A stretch of DNA of 64,000 bases from Paralichthys olivaceus (lineage: Eukaryota; Chordata; Actinopteri; Pleuronectiformes; Paralichthyidae). The position numbers were made by a program, and so were the translations under genes. The stretch spans positions 4,987,501-5,051,500 of the forward strand of contig NC_091096.1 in the NCBI RefSeq assembly GCF_024713975.1, read 5' to 3'. Shown here one piece after another: positions 11,953 to 24,860 of this stretch (its first letter is position 1; each line of letters opens with the position of its first letter). The notes under the pieces were generated by a model that made no database searches, was not told where the DNA came from, and saw only the letters and a list, made by a program, of their open reading frames with translations.

Positions 11953-14760
11953 GCAATATAAAACAGACTGTGCTGAACTATCTGTCAAAACCTGTATATT
12001 TTGAGATATTCACCAACAGAGCCACACAAACGTGGGAAAAACCAGGCCTCGCTCGTTTATTTCAGATTCACCAAACTTCTTTTTATAGAACTGCAAAAGA
12101 ACTCGTATCTATTTTCCAACTTCGAAAATGAATTTCCCATCTTCACAACAAGAGAATGCCATCGGTGCATCAGTGGAGAAATCGTTTAGATTTTTTTCTG
12201 TGATTTTCCGAGTCTCCACAGGTTGAGATCAGGGAGGGAGAAAATGGAAACCTGCCAAACGAATGCGAGCTGTGATTTTGGAGAATCCCGCCTCGGGTTA
12301 AAAGACGATGACCCGAAGCAGACTTTGATCTGTGTTCATATCCAGGCTGAATAATCTCGGCTCCTTTGACCGCAGCTAATGATGTCTGTGGTGTGTAAGC
12401 ACAGACTGCAGAGGGGGATTTGTAGCCACACAGGCACCTTTAATGAGTTTTATTTGTTGTGTTTTATCCTCCTCCACCTCCTGCTCACCTCAGTGCAGAG
12501 TAACGAAGAATCAGGCGTCTGTACACCTTCGTGGGGCTAATTATCCGACCCTCGTGAGGATCATCTCTCAGCTTCACCTAAAGGAAAAGAGATTCCTCCT
12601 CCTCTCTCGCCACATAATTCTGTAATAACCTCCTTTGTTAGTCGACATTAGAGAGTGTCTGTCTGCTGCTGTTTCTGATTTACTCACGAATAATGAGGAA
12701 CACGAAGAGGACATTTCACACACTCTGTGAAACCAGTCCCCCAAATATGCTCGTTTTTATTTTTTTATTTTATCAAGGTCTCTGTGCTATTTCTTTAGAA
12801 TTGTATTATCTATTAACGTTTAACATTTTATCTATGGGGACTTGTTGAAAGCCACCAAACATGTTAAATTCAAATCATTTAAATCCGACCTACTGAGGAT
12901 GTAACTTTGACCACTGGGCTGTTGTGGAGAACATTTCTTTATCAGTTCATTATGTTTTCTAAATGAAACAATTAATTAAATCTAATCAATCAACTATTGC
13001 TAATTAATAACAATCGAATAAAGTATCGCACTCACAGCGTTTAATACTTTTTACGTCTGAAACTTTGTGTGTATTTTTGTGATACAGGCTCTTACTGAAG
13101 TAAAGGAACTGAATAATTCTTCACTTACTGGTGATGCCAACGTTATATATTATGTTGAAAAGGAAGAGAAGCAGGTTCATAACAACGAGTTTACATTGTG
13201 GCTCATCAAGGATATACTGTACGTAACCACGAATACTTTTTAACTTGAGTAAAACTTCACCAACTTTTGTGTTAATGCTGCACTAAACCGAACCGCGGCC
13301 TCAGAGCGTCTCCAGGGGTCAGTGTTAAACTTTAATCCATGTGTCCCACTTCAGAGTAATTTTCTCTCTCTCAGAAGTCATAATCACTGACGCGGACATT
13401 TGCCTGGAAAGCGTGTCCTTTAGCGGTATCGGTCACGGCACTTCCTCTTTCACAATGCACTCCCTATCTCTCCGTCGGACGGCAACTCCCAGGTCCCAGT
13501 CCATCTCCTCCTCATTAAGCATATGTCTCACTTTCCATTTCAGACCGGAGATAGCGAAGAAGCTGCACACAAAAGCACTATTTTCAGGCCTTTCTGCTCA
13601 TCTCGTCTGAAAGTCTAATGAGGGCAGATCAAATATAACTGACACCGAGGGGAGACAAAGGGAGACGTAGCCCTCGGTGAGAGATGAGGCGAGGCAGAAC
13701 AATGGGCCTGGATGTGCCGTCACTGCGGCGGTACGGAGCAGGACCAGTGAATGTAGATGATTCTGTAATGAGGGATTAAGTGGTGGATTATGGGTCTTTA
13801 TTAAGATGTTTCTGATCCTCATTAGGCTGAATCTCATATCAGGGCATCGATTCCCCTCTCGCTCGCTGGATTGGCTGCTCTCTGGAGGAAGAGGAGAGAG
13901 GAAAGAGTGAGAGAGAGAGAAAGAGGGAAAGAAAGAAAGAAAGAAAGAAAGAGGCATGTGCCTTTAATGTGCTCCTCCGAGACATTTAACAAAAACTGTA
14001 TGTATAGGGATTTATCTTGTTGGAGTATATAAGTGAAAGATACACTGTGTTAGCAGTTTATTAGGTACAGCTAAAATCATATATAAAGATGGACGACATG
14101 ACAGATCCACCAAAGTGAAGCCGAAAGCGTGTAGATCGCCATCTGGTGGCTGACTGAAGTATTGCTCATAAACTCTGCCCCCTCCATGTTAATGGCTGGG
14201 AGAAGCATGATAATATTATTGAATCTGACTCGTGGTGCGAGTCATCTACCTGTGACAACACTGTCAAACACACAGTGGAGCAGAAACAAACTCAGACGCT
14301 CTGAACAAATGATTCACATCTCGTTCTCCGTCAGCGGCCAAACTGCAGCAGCGTTAATAGAACCAGTGCATCACAACTATTCCAGTATTTATACGACACC
14401 GTCCAAGTTTGCTATGTGAGGCTGTAGACACAATGGTTTAGAGTTCACTCAGATTCAGACTAAACTTCCTCCGGCTCAGTGCAACAGTTTCAGTATTTAT
14501 AAGAAGCAGTTTGAGTCTGTGTGTATCACACATGGAAATCTACCGACTTCTGACACTTGCTCTGCATGTAAACTTCTGTTTTTATTTGAATGTCTGCTCT
14601 TCCCATAAACAACCAGCTGGTGTTTCAAACCAAAGTGTTTGTGTGTAATTGTTATATTCAAACAGTTATATTTAAGTTAGCCTGGAGCTTTTCACCCAAG
14701 TTAAAACACTATGGAACAATGTGTTTTTTTTTGTTATTGCAGTATTTTGCTTTCCTAATC

Positions 14761-14778
14761 CCCCCCCCCCCCCCCCCC
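14761..14778 (+). repeat. Poly-C run
   Basis: Eighteen cytosines in a row; a similar run of about 15 C lies at 6874-6888. Confidence 0.95.
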
Positions 14779-14829
14779 AAAATAGCTTGTATTCATCGAT
14801 GATATTTTCACGAAAGCCATACACACCTG

Positions 14830-14965
14830 GAAGATTCAGTGCGTAGGATTTAGTGGCATCTAGTGGTGAAGTCGTATCATAACCAACTGAATGCCCATGG
14901 CTTTGCCCTGGTGTAACGCCCCGCCCTCTACTCTCATGAAAACACAGTCAGCTCTGTTTCTGTGT
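14830..14965 (+). repeat. MITE fragment
   Basis: CAGTGCGTAGGATTTAGTGG and CATCTAGTGGTGAAG match the start of a widespread fish MITE whose fuller copy lies at 55101-55468. Only the left part is recognisable. Confidence 0.45.
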
Positions 14966-15591
14966 AAAGAGGCCACCAACCTCACTGACCTGGACCAGCA
15001 GAAGACAAAATGCTAAACTTAATATTTAAACTTAACACACACATTACACTGCTAATGCTTTAGATTGTGCAGGTTTTTGGATTAAAAATATGTATGATAT
15101 ATATATTATATAGGATGGAGAGAATCAGACATGCTCTTGAAAAGATGGTTAATGTTGGATTGAGGTTATTATATCATTACAACCGTCTTTTAAATACCGT
15201 CTTTTATTGCTATATACATTTTCTCTTTTCTTACGTGATTTGTTTAATAAGAAGACAGACACTCGTCTGTTCTTCTATCTGGTAAGTTAGGTTTTCTATT
15301 TTGCATGTTATACTTGTTTTTTTTCATTTTTTGTATCAATGAATTATTTATTTTATTGGTCCTTGTGCATATTGTACTTTGATTTGTCTGTTTGATTTAT
15401 GTTCAGACAAACAACTCGAGTGACTGAAAATGATCTGGCTCATCTGCCAGGAGATTGTAGACGCAGATCTGAGATGGTTGATTACTGAGAAAGTGTGGGA
15501 GGGAAATGAAGAAGTAAACTGTGTGAACGTGTGGAAGCACCAGGGCAACTCAGAGTAAACAGCAAGAAGCAGTAGTTTAGGTGTTGACAGT

Positions 15592-15597
15592 TTTATT
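15592..15597 (-). promoter_or_regulatory. Poly(A) signal of the crystallin gene
   Basis: AATAAA on the minus strand, 14 bases past the crystallin stop codon. A very short 3' UTR is usual for fish gamma crystallins. Confidence 0.75.
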
Positions 15598-15610
15598 CAG
15601 TGCAAAGAGT

Positions 15611-16705
15611 TTAATAGCAGGAGTCAGTGATGCGCTTCATGCTCATGAGCCTCATTCCGCTCATGCCGATGCTCATGAAGTTCCTGTACTCTCCGGGCTT
15701 CATGTACATCATCCTGCCTCTGTAGTTGGGCTGCTCGTACATCAGCCAGTGGCCCTCCATCACGTTGCAGGACATGCAGTTGGACATGCGGAACCTTTCC
15801 ATGATGTTCTCACAGTCGTCCATCAGCTCGTGCATCTGGCCGCCGAAGTTCTCCCTCTCGTAGATCTTCATCCTGTAGGAACCTCTGTGCTGTGGTGCAG
15901 AAGAGGAGCTTTATCTTCAAGCTTTTGTACGACTTATTATCAATTGGATTTCAAGCGAATTAGAGATATTAGCTACAGGGAATCGAGCCAGGTGTGACAT
16001 CTTACCATGGGGATCATGCGGCAGGACTTAATGCAGTCGCCACTGGTGCCCATCATGCTCATGTAGTCGGAGTAGTCGCCCCTCCTCAGGAAGTGCTGGT
16101 TGCCCATGTAGTTGGTGCGGTCGTACACCATGAAACAGCCTCTCTCCACCCTGCAGGACTGACACCTGCTCAGGAAGGAGGACATGTCAGGGCAGTCGCT
16201 CATGCACTCGTAGGTGCGACCCTGGAAGTTCCTGTCCTCGTAGAAGATGATCTGAAGGGATAGAGGGAAAGGATTTGGTTTGGAGAAAATAAATCTTAAA
16301 AGATCTTTACCTGAACCGATAGATCCAATAACTGACATGTTAGCAAACCTGTTAGCAAACCTGTTAGCAAACAGTTGCCTATTTAAAAACCCAGTAAATA
16401 TGGAGTGACATGAGTTGTGCTTCAGGCCCCATAAGTCAATCCTTCACTTTGCTTTTTGCCCCGTTTTGTTCTCCACCACCAACTTTTAAATTAAATGTCT
16501 TTTTCTTTTTTTTTTTTGCATTAAATGCTCCCATGTGTTTGTTGGCTAAATTATAACTTTGTCAACTGTTTGTAGCTCGGCAGTTGAAATACACTCTAAA
16601 ACTGAAAGTAACAGCACAGAACATTACAAGTCAAAAGACTGTGTTAGTGAATATTAAAAAAAACAAACGTACCCTGCTCATCATGTTCATTCCGGTGGAG
16701 GTCAT
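15611..16705 (-). CDS. crygm: Gamma-M crystallin (lens structural protein)
   Basis: Three exons: 16673-16705, 16006-16251 and 15611-15889, all phase 0, giving 185 residues. Exon 1 codes an 11-residue leader ([11 protein letters not shown]). Exon 2 codes Greek-key motifs 1-2 (starts [20 protein letters not shown]). Exon 3 codes motifs 3-4 ([20 protein letters not shown]) and ends ITDSCY. This one-domain-per-exon layout is the standard gamma-crystallin structure. The very high methionine content, with runs such as MSMMG and MRLMSMKR, marks the fish gamma-M class, which packs at high density in hard fish lenses. A TATA box lies about 90 bases upstream of the ATG and a poly(A) signal 14 bases after the stop. 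No damage is seen. Which of the many paralogues (crygm2 or other) it is cannot be decided here. Confidence 0.96.
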
Positions 16706-16794
16706 TTTGCTGGTCAGTGGGCTTCTGCTGTGGCTGGAGCTGCTGCTGTTCTTGCTCTTGCACTGAACTGTACCCTGCCTGGTTTAACCCTTTT

Positions 16795-16802
16795 CTTTTA
16801 TA
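16795..16802 (-). promoter_or_regulatory. TATA box of the crystallin gene
   Basis: TATAAAAG on the minus strand, 90 bases upstream of the start codon. The sequence between is C/A-rich with CAGCAGCAGCTCCAGCC, consistent with a short 5' leader. Confidence 0.8.
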
Positions 16803-18014
16803 CCTCCCGCCGTAGACTGGCCCTTTGTGTAAACCCCCTGAGCCAGCAACGACGCCATAGAAATGCACAGAATATGGAGGGATTGTCCCCCATTCCCAGG
16901 GGGCATTTCTCGTACAACACATGGGGGGGTCACAGAATGGGATGAAGGGTTAACAATCGGAGGTCTCACCTTGACATTGCTCTGTCATTGTCACATAAAG
17001 AGTTTTGTCAGCAGCAACATTTTTTCCAGCTGTATGTTTTTTTTTTCCCCTGTTGATTCATTTGTGATGATACATTTCTGAATGTTAAACATCCTAAAAG
17101 GAGTTTTATATAATAAACAGCAAAAAACCTCCGTTGAGGTATATAGTTATTAGTGCACAGAGAAATATTGGGTGTGTGATTATAGGGTGGATCTTATTAA
17201 ACACAAAACACAATGATACAACATAAACTGAATTCAGTAACAAGGTGATATTCACATAAGCGAAAATAAATATGTTCACCATGAAGGGCAGATGTTAGTA
17301 ACATGAAATAAAGTTTTATTATGCTGCTTATATCCCTTCATATAACTTATCTTTAGAAATAATTGTATTTATTAATTGCAGAATTATCATCTTATGATAC
17401 CACATATGGATTTTTTAAACACTTGAATCAATTTGGTTGTCTTTTATTTTGAAATACATTTAAATTAAATACAGTAATCCCCTTATCAGTGCATTGAGGT
17501 CAGAGTTAGAAGATTTCCCAGCCAGGTTTTTATATCTGAGCCAAACATCTCTACAACAGCTGAACACGTCAGGTTTTCACTTCTATCATCCAAGATCAGA
17601 AATCCGAGTCTGCAGTGGACACAGGCTCAACGACCCTGGACAAATACAGCCTGGTCTGAGGAATCATGATTTCTGCCGAGGCTGCAGATGGTAAGATTAG
17701 ACTTTAGCATCATAACCTAACGTGTCTGTGTCACCTCTTCAAGCTGCTGCTGCTGCTGCTGTAACATGTGGAGGATGTTTTCTTGCACATTTTGGGCCCC
17801 AGTCATCTTTTTTTAAATGCCACAGGATAGTTCACAGAAAAATGAAAACTCATGATCTCCTGCCCACTACGCCGATGGAGGGGTGTGTGACGTGTTTGAG
17901 TTTAAGTTAAAAACATGGTGTAAATGATGAATTTGAATGTCGGGGCTTGGATGACACCACAGGAGCAGAGTGGAGGCTTGTTAACAATAATAATTAATAG
18001 TCGTTACACCGTTG

Positions 18015-18395
18015 TTTACATTTTAACTAGTAAGATCTGATACCTGATGGCGCTCAAGTGTTCCCTGTCTTTCTCGCCCCTCTCTCCCCACTATCCCTCT
18101 CTCTTCTCTCCCCTCTTTTCCACCCATCTCTCCTCTTCTCCCCCCGTTTTCTTTGCTCACCCCAACCGGTCGAGGCACATGACCGTCCACACTGAACCGG
18201 GTTCTCCTGGAGGTTTCTCTCAGTTAATGAGGGAGTTTTTCCTCCACAGTCGCCAAAGTGTTGGTCCTTGTGGGAACTGTTGGGTTTCTCTATATTTAAT
18301 ACGATTTTAAGGTCTTGACCTTCTGTGTAAAGTGCCTTGAGATGATGTATATTATGATTTGGCGCTATACAAATAAAATTGAATTGAACTGAATT
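18015..18395 (+). mobile_element. L2-type LINE 3' UTR fragment
   Basis: It contains CTGGAGGTTTCTCTCAGTTA, GGGAGTTTTTCCTCCACAGT and the end phrase GATTTGGCGCTATACAAATA, followed by AAATTGAATTGAA repeats. These are typical of 3' ends of fish L2-clade LINEs. The same family appears inverted at 46885-47430 and 38568-40530 in this window. No coding part is left here. Confidence 0.65.
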
Positions 18396-18644
18396 GTTAT
18401 TTCTTTCTGTTTTTTCTTATGTATGAAGAAGTTGTCACCATTTACTTCAATTATATTTGATTTGGCTACAACGCTGTTTAAACCTGAAACTCCAGAAGTT
18501 CACCCTCCCTTCCATCGGCATATTGGTGAGCAGATAATGCATGAATTTTAATGTTTTGGTGAACTATCCCTTTAAAGGTACAGCTTGTAGAAATTAGTGA
18601 TATCTAGGACCTTTAACCCTCCTGTGGTCCCCCTGGGTCAAACT

Positions 18645-18975
18645 GATTCTGTTTTGACTGGTCCTTTCCTCCTTTTCTTCTCTCCCTCCATCCACCCTCC
18701 TTTCCTTCCTTTCGTTCTCCCTTCTTCCCCTCCTTTCCTTTCTTTGACCCTCTATTTCTCCATCCTTCATTCCTTTCTCCCTCCGTTCTTACAACCATCC
18801 TTTTCACTTCCTCCACCTTTCTTTCCCTCGATCCTTCCTTCTTCCTTCCCCGCACCAATCTGTTCTCCTTATCCAATCTTCTTTCCCTCCGTCCTGTCTC
18901 CCCCTCTTCTTTCCACCATCCCTTTTCCGATCCTTTCTTTCTTTATTTCTTCCCCCATCATTCCTTCTTCTTTCC
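18645..18975 (+). repeat. Pyrimidine-rich tract
   Basis: About 330 bases of almost pure C/T on the + strand, made of diverged CCTT/CTTT units, ending at 18975 next to the inpp5e promoter region. It gives long spurious frames on both strands and could form triplex (H-DNA) structure. Confidence 0.85.
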
Positions 18976-18999
18976 CTTGACCCAGAAGAAGAAGAAGAG

Positions 19000-19345
19000 C
19001 AGTTGCCTGCAGTTTCCTTTTCACCGCACACGGTGGCGCTGTGACACCGGACGCAGCCTCGGCTGTGTGACCGTCTCCTCTTGGTTACTGAATCTTTGTT
19101 GTCAAACGTTGCTAAGGAAGTCAGCGCCGCTTCTGCTAAACTCGCCTCGTCGACACCAGACAGCGGGAACACGAGGCAGCTTCTCTTCGGTGCGTGAACA
19201 ACAACACGACCCGGAGACCGCGACGTCGACCGTGGATCAACACAACCGTACAAACCTCCGTTAGCTCAGCTAGCTAGCTAGCTAGCTGCTGCACCGCTGC
19301 TGCTCTGCTAACGCTTCTTATAGCTTTGCCAAGTGGTCGCGTTGC
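19000..19345 (+). promoter_or_regulatory. Likely inpp5e promoter and non-coding first exon
   Basis: A CpG-richer island within AT-rich flanks that ends in an AGCT microsatellite (about 19263-19288). The start codon at 20280 is preceded by a good acceptor (TTTATATCTGCAG, ending about 20210), so a 5' UTR exon upstream is expected, and this GC-rich stretch is the only candidate. The exact start site and donor are not resolved. Confidence 0.4.
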
Positions 19346-20279
19346 GGCTCGCCGAATCAAAGCGGATTAAATGAAGCTGGTGTCTGAATGTGACTCGTTG
19401 GATGAACGACGGCGAGTTCAGCACGAATCACTGCGTCTCTGTGTAGTTGGACGAGGGTTAGCGTTAGCTAGCTGCCACTGCTATCGATCAATCACTGCTA
19501 ACTAACTAATGCTAGTGGTTGGAGGTCAGTGCAGTGTCTCTATAATGCTCCATGCTGATGAATAAAATGAAGAATAGCGTCAAGAATGAACTTCAGATTT
19601 GTTGCATCTGAATTCAGGGGAACTTGACTAAAGAATCTTTTATTTGAAACTGGGGTTTTAAAAGCTTGTAACATTTCCCCTCTTCATTTATTTATTTATT
19701 CTGCTTCTGTGGATGTCTCAAAATCTGATTCTTATTTTATTGTGTTTTAAACAGTGTTAAGCTTCTCTGAGTGAATTTAGTCCACATTAGACACGTGGAG
19801 GTGTGGTGTCCTGGATGAGGGACAACAAAGCAGTGACATTGAATTTTGGTTCTTTCTTTTCTTTTTGTTTGTTTTTAATAGATTTCCCACAAATCTGAAG
19901 CCGTGATTTTAACTGTCTGTACGTTCTCCCTGTTAATCTAGTCCAGATCTGAAGTCTCACTACAGTGGTTGTGCTTCAATCTGCACTGAAACTTGCATAA
20001 TGTAAATTACTGTACAACTAATGAATCACTTGCTAGTCTTTGATTTGACACATTTTTATTTTAAGTTAAGATTCTCCTGAGCTGTGTGTGAAATGAAAAT
20101 GTCTTCTACTGTGTTTAAATTCAGCTAACATCAAACCAGCTGATGAATATTTGGCTTAATACGTTTATTACAACATTTTTCTGAATCCCTTTCTGCTTTA
20201 TATCTGCAGGTGTGTGTCACTCAAGCAATGAGAGAGGTTTCACCATCTGACCACAGCGGGTCTGCGACATGACGAGAGG

Positions 20280-23200
20280 ATGACTGAGAATGGCGAGGAC
20301 GGCGGCGTCCATCAGCAAAGTGAAGCTCCCGACAAAAAGGATTCAGTTGTCAATGACAGCAGGCCACTCAAAGGCCCCTTAGTGGATGTCAAGCAACAAA
20401 ATGATGCCCTTAAACTCACTGCTAGAAACAAAGAGGGAGAGCTCATTCCATACCAGCCTCGGCCGCCCTTACTACCCAAGCAGACAAAGTCAAAGAGGAG
20501 CGGCTCCGTCGAGGAGACAGTGAGAAACAGGAGGCTGAGAAACAGCCAGGAGAGCCTGAGTGACCCGGCTGAGACTGGCTCCTCCACAGACTCCCTTAAA
20601 GAGGACCAAGCAGGACCAAATCCAGGTGGGTTCATCGTCAGTAACGCTGCAGCCGTCAGGAACCAGGACTCCAGTGCGAGACCCCTGTCTGCCACTTCTA
20701 CAGGATCCCCAGTCTTCCGAGAGCGAGGGAGTAGTCTCTCAGATTATGAGAGGAGGCCTCACAGCCAGCAGAGCGACCCCACGGACCAGCAGGCGCGGTC
20801 CACCAAGGTGCGCCTGTCCCCGGTGCAACCCACGGGGCGGCTGCCCGCTCTGGAGAAGAGCTTTGTGTCAGCCACTTTAAGGGCCGCTAATAGGATTGAC
20901 AGGGATTGTTTGGATTATGCCGTGCTGGCCAGAGAGAAGCTTGGGGAGAGACTCCACAGGAACCTGAGCGACAGCCGGCTTCTGGAGAACATGGGGTCGG
21001 ATAGTGCCTCTGTCAACTCCATGAGGTCCACGTACAGCGTGCTCAGCCCCATCAGACCTCAGGATGTCAGGAACAGGTACAGTAGCAGAACGCAGAGAGG
21101 ATTTTGTTGGAGTCCTCTTCAGGCCGGATGTGCCAGGTTTTTTTTTACAGCTTATTCTTTCTGATGTCAGAGCATTTTTAGAAACCGGTTTCTGCCGAGG
21201 TTCCTAAGCTTCTAATTTAGACGTAGGGTAGTGACGCCATGAGCTTTGTATAATCAATGCAGATTTGCACACTTCAGTTAACTTTGTCTGTCTCAGTTTG
21301 TCAGTGAGCTCTGACTTTAATATCATTCTCATCAAAGGAGAGTTACGATGCACATATACTTGTTTACAATTAAGACACAGTCTCTTATATCCGCTGGGAG
21401 ATTTTATAGATTCAGGAGTCCCCTCTGCTTGGACGGTTTGACTAAGCACAGCGCATCTTTCCTGATGGTGAGCTCTAGGACCGGGTGCTGTAGCGACACC
21501 AACAGACTGTTAATTTCTTTCCGCGTGTGTGCAGTGCTCACATCTTTTAGAGAAAAGGGGAACGTGAACGTGAGGAGGGAGATTAACACGGGATCAGAAG
21601 AGATGCTTGTTCAGCACAGTTTTTGACAGGAGGAGGAGTCTTGGTTCATTGTCTTGCTACACATTCAGAGCCCAGAGGGGAAAAGTTTGTTTTTATACCA
21701 TTGATATAAAATCAGAAACCACAGTCTTCACTTCTCTTATCTTGTATATTAAGAGTTACTTGTTATCAGTTAAACCCAAACGTGCTGCAGTTTTGCTTCT
21801 CATAAAAGTGCTAACTGTCCTTTCCAACTTGTATTTTCTAGAAGTTTCCTGGAGGGCAGCGTGCTGGGAAGCGGTGCATTGCTCGGGGCTGAGGAGCTGG
21901 ACCGCTACTTCCCTGAAAGGAGAGTGGGCGTTTACGTCGCCACGTGGAACATGCAGGGAGAGAGGGTGCGAGGAGACCGTGGCTCTGCAGCGTCTCACAG
22001 ACCAAGAAACATGCAAAGTGTTCGCGCTTCCTGCACCAACTGAGATGTAACTGAGTTTCTGTCACTTCCAGGGGCTTCCAGTCAACTTAGATGATCTCCT
22101 CCTTCCAACAGACTCTGAATTTGCACAAGACTTTTATATTATCGGGGTTCAGGAGGGCTGTCCCGACAGGTATGATACGCTTTGTTGGTGCATTATGTCA
22201 TGATTGATTATTCTATCAGGGATGTAAACATAGCTCAACACTTGGTGTGTGTGTGTGTGACTGTGTGTGCAGGAGGGAGTGGGAGACTCGACTTCAGGAG
22301 ACCCTGGGACCTTACTACGTCATGCTGTATGCAGCGTCACATGGCGTTTTGTATCTCACTGTATTCGTCAGAAGAGACCTCATCTGGTTCTGCTCTGGTC
22401 AGTGCTCCTTCACGTAAAACAGGAAATAAACGTCAGCTTCGGGTGATTCATCTCAGCTAGAGCTGAAACAGTTTATCAATAAGTTGATCTACAGAAATAT
22501 TTGGCAACTATTATGGTAGTAATTAATTTAAAAGAATATTTATTTTGGGTATTCGCTGATTTTGTTTCATATGTGATTGTAAACAGAATATTTTAAGATT
22601 TGTCAGGACATAACGAGACATTTGAGAACATCACATCCATGGGAAATGGTAAAGAAAGTCTGATTAATTGAAAAATGAATTGTCTTTTTCCAAACTCCAT
22701 ATTGATCCATGCTTTCATAAGTTTTGCGTAGATCAGACTTTGGTAAGATGATATTATTTTTAATTTGATGGTTTCACATTAAATCCACAGATAAATTCAG
22801 ATGTCAGATCATCATCATCATTGTTATTGGGTGGAAAAGGATTTTAATGTATGACATATTCCTTCTCAGGTTTTTGTGTTTGAATCCATCTGGTTTGTCA
22901 CTAACCTTCATTCTGTTGACTGACGCAGAAGTGGAACACGCCACAGTCACAACCAGGATCATCTCTCAGATCAAGACAAAAGGGGCTGTGGGGATTGCCT
23001 TTACTTTTTTTGGAACTTCCTTCCTCTTCATCACATCCCATTTTACCTGTGAGTAAAAACGTTCTCAGGTCAGTGAGGCTGTAGACTGAAGCAGAGCCTA
23101 GTGTCGGCGTGACTGTAGAGGGGACATTTCTACTGAAGTGGAGGAGGGGTGTGGCGGTTCCAGAGTGTTTCCAATGAATCCTTCTGTTCCTCTTTCAGCT

Positions 23201-24470
23201 GGAGACGCCAAAGTTTACGAGAGAATCCTCGATTACAACAAGATCATCGAGGCTCTAGCTCTTCCAAAAGGCCTTCCAGACACAAACCCTTACCGCTCCA
23301 CGCCGTGTAAGACTCATTTAAGTTCCCCCCGTCATGAAGGATGTGAAGAATCAAAGTGTAACATGATGACTTCTACAGCTGCTGTAGTAAACTTAAACAA
23401 TATTATAAGACTACGATTGGTTGTAACTGTTGAACATATTGAGATGCAGTATTTTTGCAGTGTTCAGGAGAACTCACCTTCTGTAATGGGTGTCATTTTT
23501 AATTGTAGCTGACGTCACCACAAGATTCGACCAGGTCTTCTGGTTTGGAGACTTTAACTTCCGGCTGTGTAAGGACCGTGGTGAAGTGGAGACCATCATG
23601 AACCGCACCACAGGAGGCGACATGGGCCCCCTGCTGGAGCACGATCAGCTCTCTAAGGAGATGAAGGAGGGTATGCATGAATCATGGAGGGTTGAATTTC
23701 TGTGAAAAGTTTTGTCCTAAATAGTTTTAGTTGTATTTGATCCTCACCCTGAGAGTATGATTCTGTTTCTCCAGGTTCTATCTTTAAAGGCTTTCAAGAG
23801 GCACAAATACACTTTCCCCCAACGTACAAATTTGACGTCGGCTGCGACGTCTACGACACAACTTCTAAACAGAGAACGCCTTCATTCACAGTAAGAATAA
23901 AAAAGAAAATCTCTCTGCTCCTTTGATTTAGTCACAAAATCTCCAGAATGAGTCAAACCGTCACTGGAGAGTAATTTTTATCACTCAGTGTTCAGCAGCT
24001 GAATCTGGAATCTAAGCAGGGTTTAAGTTTTCTGTTGTTTGTGTTCACAGGACAGGATCCTGTTCAGGAACAGACAGGCCGACGACATTAAGGTGGTCAA
24101 GTACAGCAACTGCTCCAGCATCAAGACCTCAGACCATCGACCCGTCATCGGTGTCTTCCAGGTCAAACTAAGACCAGGCAGAGACAAGTGAGTCACAAAC
24201 TGTGTTAGTGGCTTCACTGCCTTCGCCTTTTTTACAGGATCACCTTCTGCCCCTCAAACCTGGTTCATGAAAACATTGTATTTCCTTCATTCTGACCTCA
24301 TAATATCTGCTTACCTCTATTTACCTCTGTTTGTCAGTATTCCCCTGGGAGCGGGACAGTTCGACCGAGGCTTGTACTTGGAGGGCATTCGGAGGAGGAT
24401 CAACAGAGAGCTGAAGAGGAGGGAAGCCATGAAGAACCAAGGTAGCAGCACCATCTGCGCCATCTCTTAG
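20280..24470 (+). CDS. inpp5e: Inositol polyphosphate-5-phosphatase E (ciliary phosphoinositide phosphatase)
   Basis: Ten exons: 20280-21076, 21842-21965, 22072-22169, 22273-22397, 22929-23048, 23199-23306, 23509-23670, 23775-23890, 24051-24187 and 24338-24470. All phases agree, giving 639 residues against 644 in human. The first ~265 residues are polar and disordered. The Mg-dependent 5-phosphatase domain follows, with VATWNMQGE (about 297), [24 protein letters not shown], the signature FWFGDFNFR (about 469) and SDHRPV (about 576). The C-terminus STICAIS ends in a CaaX box; final Ser predicts farnesylation. INPP5E removes the 5-phosphate of PI(4,5)P2 and PIP3 in the primary cilium; human loss causes Joubert syndrome. 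Its convergent neighbour pmpca is also its neighbour in human. No defect is seen. Confidence 0.97.
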
Positions 24471-24684
24471 ACCTTTAAAGTGGATTCTCTGGACCAGACC
24501 AGATCCAACTGTTCCATAAACAGGTGGTAAAGGACCAAAAAGAAACCAGAGTTGTCTTGAAGTCCTGCTCCGGTGAAAATCATGTTTTCATGTCCCCTTT
24601 GTGCCTTTTTATTGGACAGAAGACAAATGAACCTCTGTAACACCACAGTGAACAAATGCAAGTCTGAAAACAACGGATCATCAA

Positions 24685-24860
24685 ATCAAAACATATTTTA
24701 ATTGTATAGCCCAAATTCACAAAACACATCTTGCCTCAGAGGGCCGTACATCTGTACAGGCAGTGACACCCTCATGGAGGTTTTGACACGTCACAAACCT
24801 AAGAAACCCTTCCTGTCAACTTGTAGCTGGAGAGGACTCAACTACAGGTGAGCTGAGGAG
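24685..24860 (+). repeat. Interspersed repeat in the inpp5e 3' UTR
   Basis: TTTTAATTGTATAGCCCAAA, then TTCACAAAACACATCTTGCC and TCAGAGGGC, resembles a common fish retroposon segment. It is partial. Confidence 0.4.

Larger units (their letters stand above)
5801..15590. other. Non-coding, no gene seen
   Basis: The stretch holds only interspersed-repeat fragments, mononucleotide runs (C at 6874-6888 and 14761-14778, GAAA near 13930), AGGTCA half-site clusters (8895-8907, 9996-10015) and a hairpin at 11814-11864. The longest frame, 8898-9509 minus, has no signal peptide, domain or splice context and passes through a CA run; I do not call it. The 12200-13950 part is less repetitive and rich in TAAT cores, so conserved enhancers for the crystallin or an upstream gene are possible but unproven. 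Confidence 0.55.
16850..18995. other. Intergenic between crystallin and inpp5e
   Basis: No gene is seen. It holds a LINE 3' fragment (18015-18395), a small piece of MITE end (18575-18615) and a 330-base pyrimidine tract (18645-18975). CTG repeats at 17745-17760 are short. Confidence 0.6.

Noticed and set aside
15581-16263. His/Ala-rich + strand frames opposite the crystallin
   Set aside because: Shadow frames of the methionine-rich crystallin exons, whose antisense reads His/Val/Ala.
18597-19253. Ser/Pro/Phe-rich and Arg/Glu/Lys-rich frames on both strands
   Set aside because: Both are readings of the polypyrimidine tract.
20312-20695. 127-codon minus frame opposite inpp5e exon 1
   Set aside because: Antisense shadow of coding sequence.
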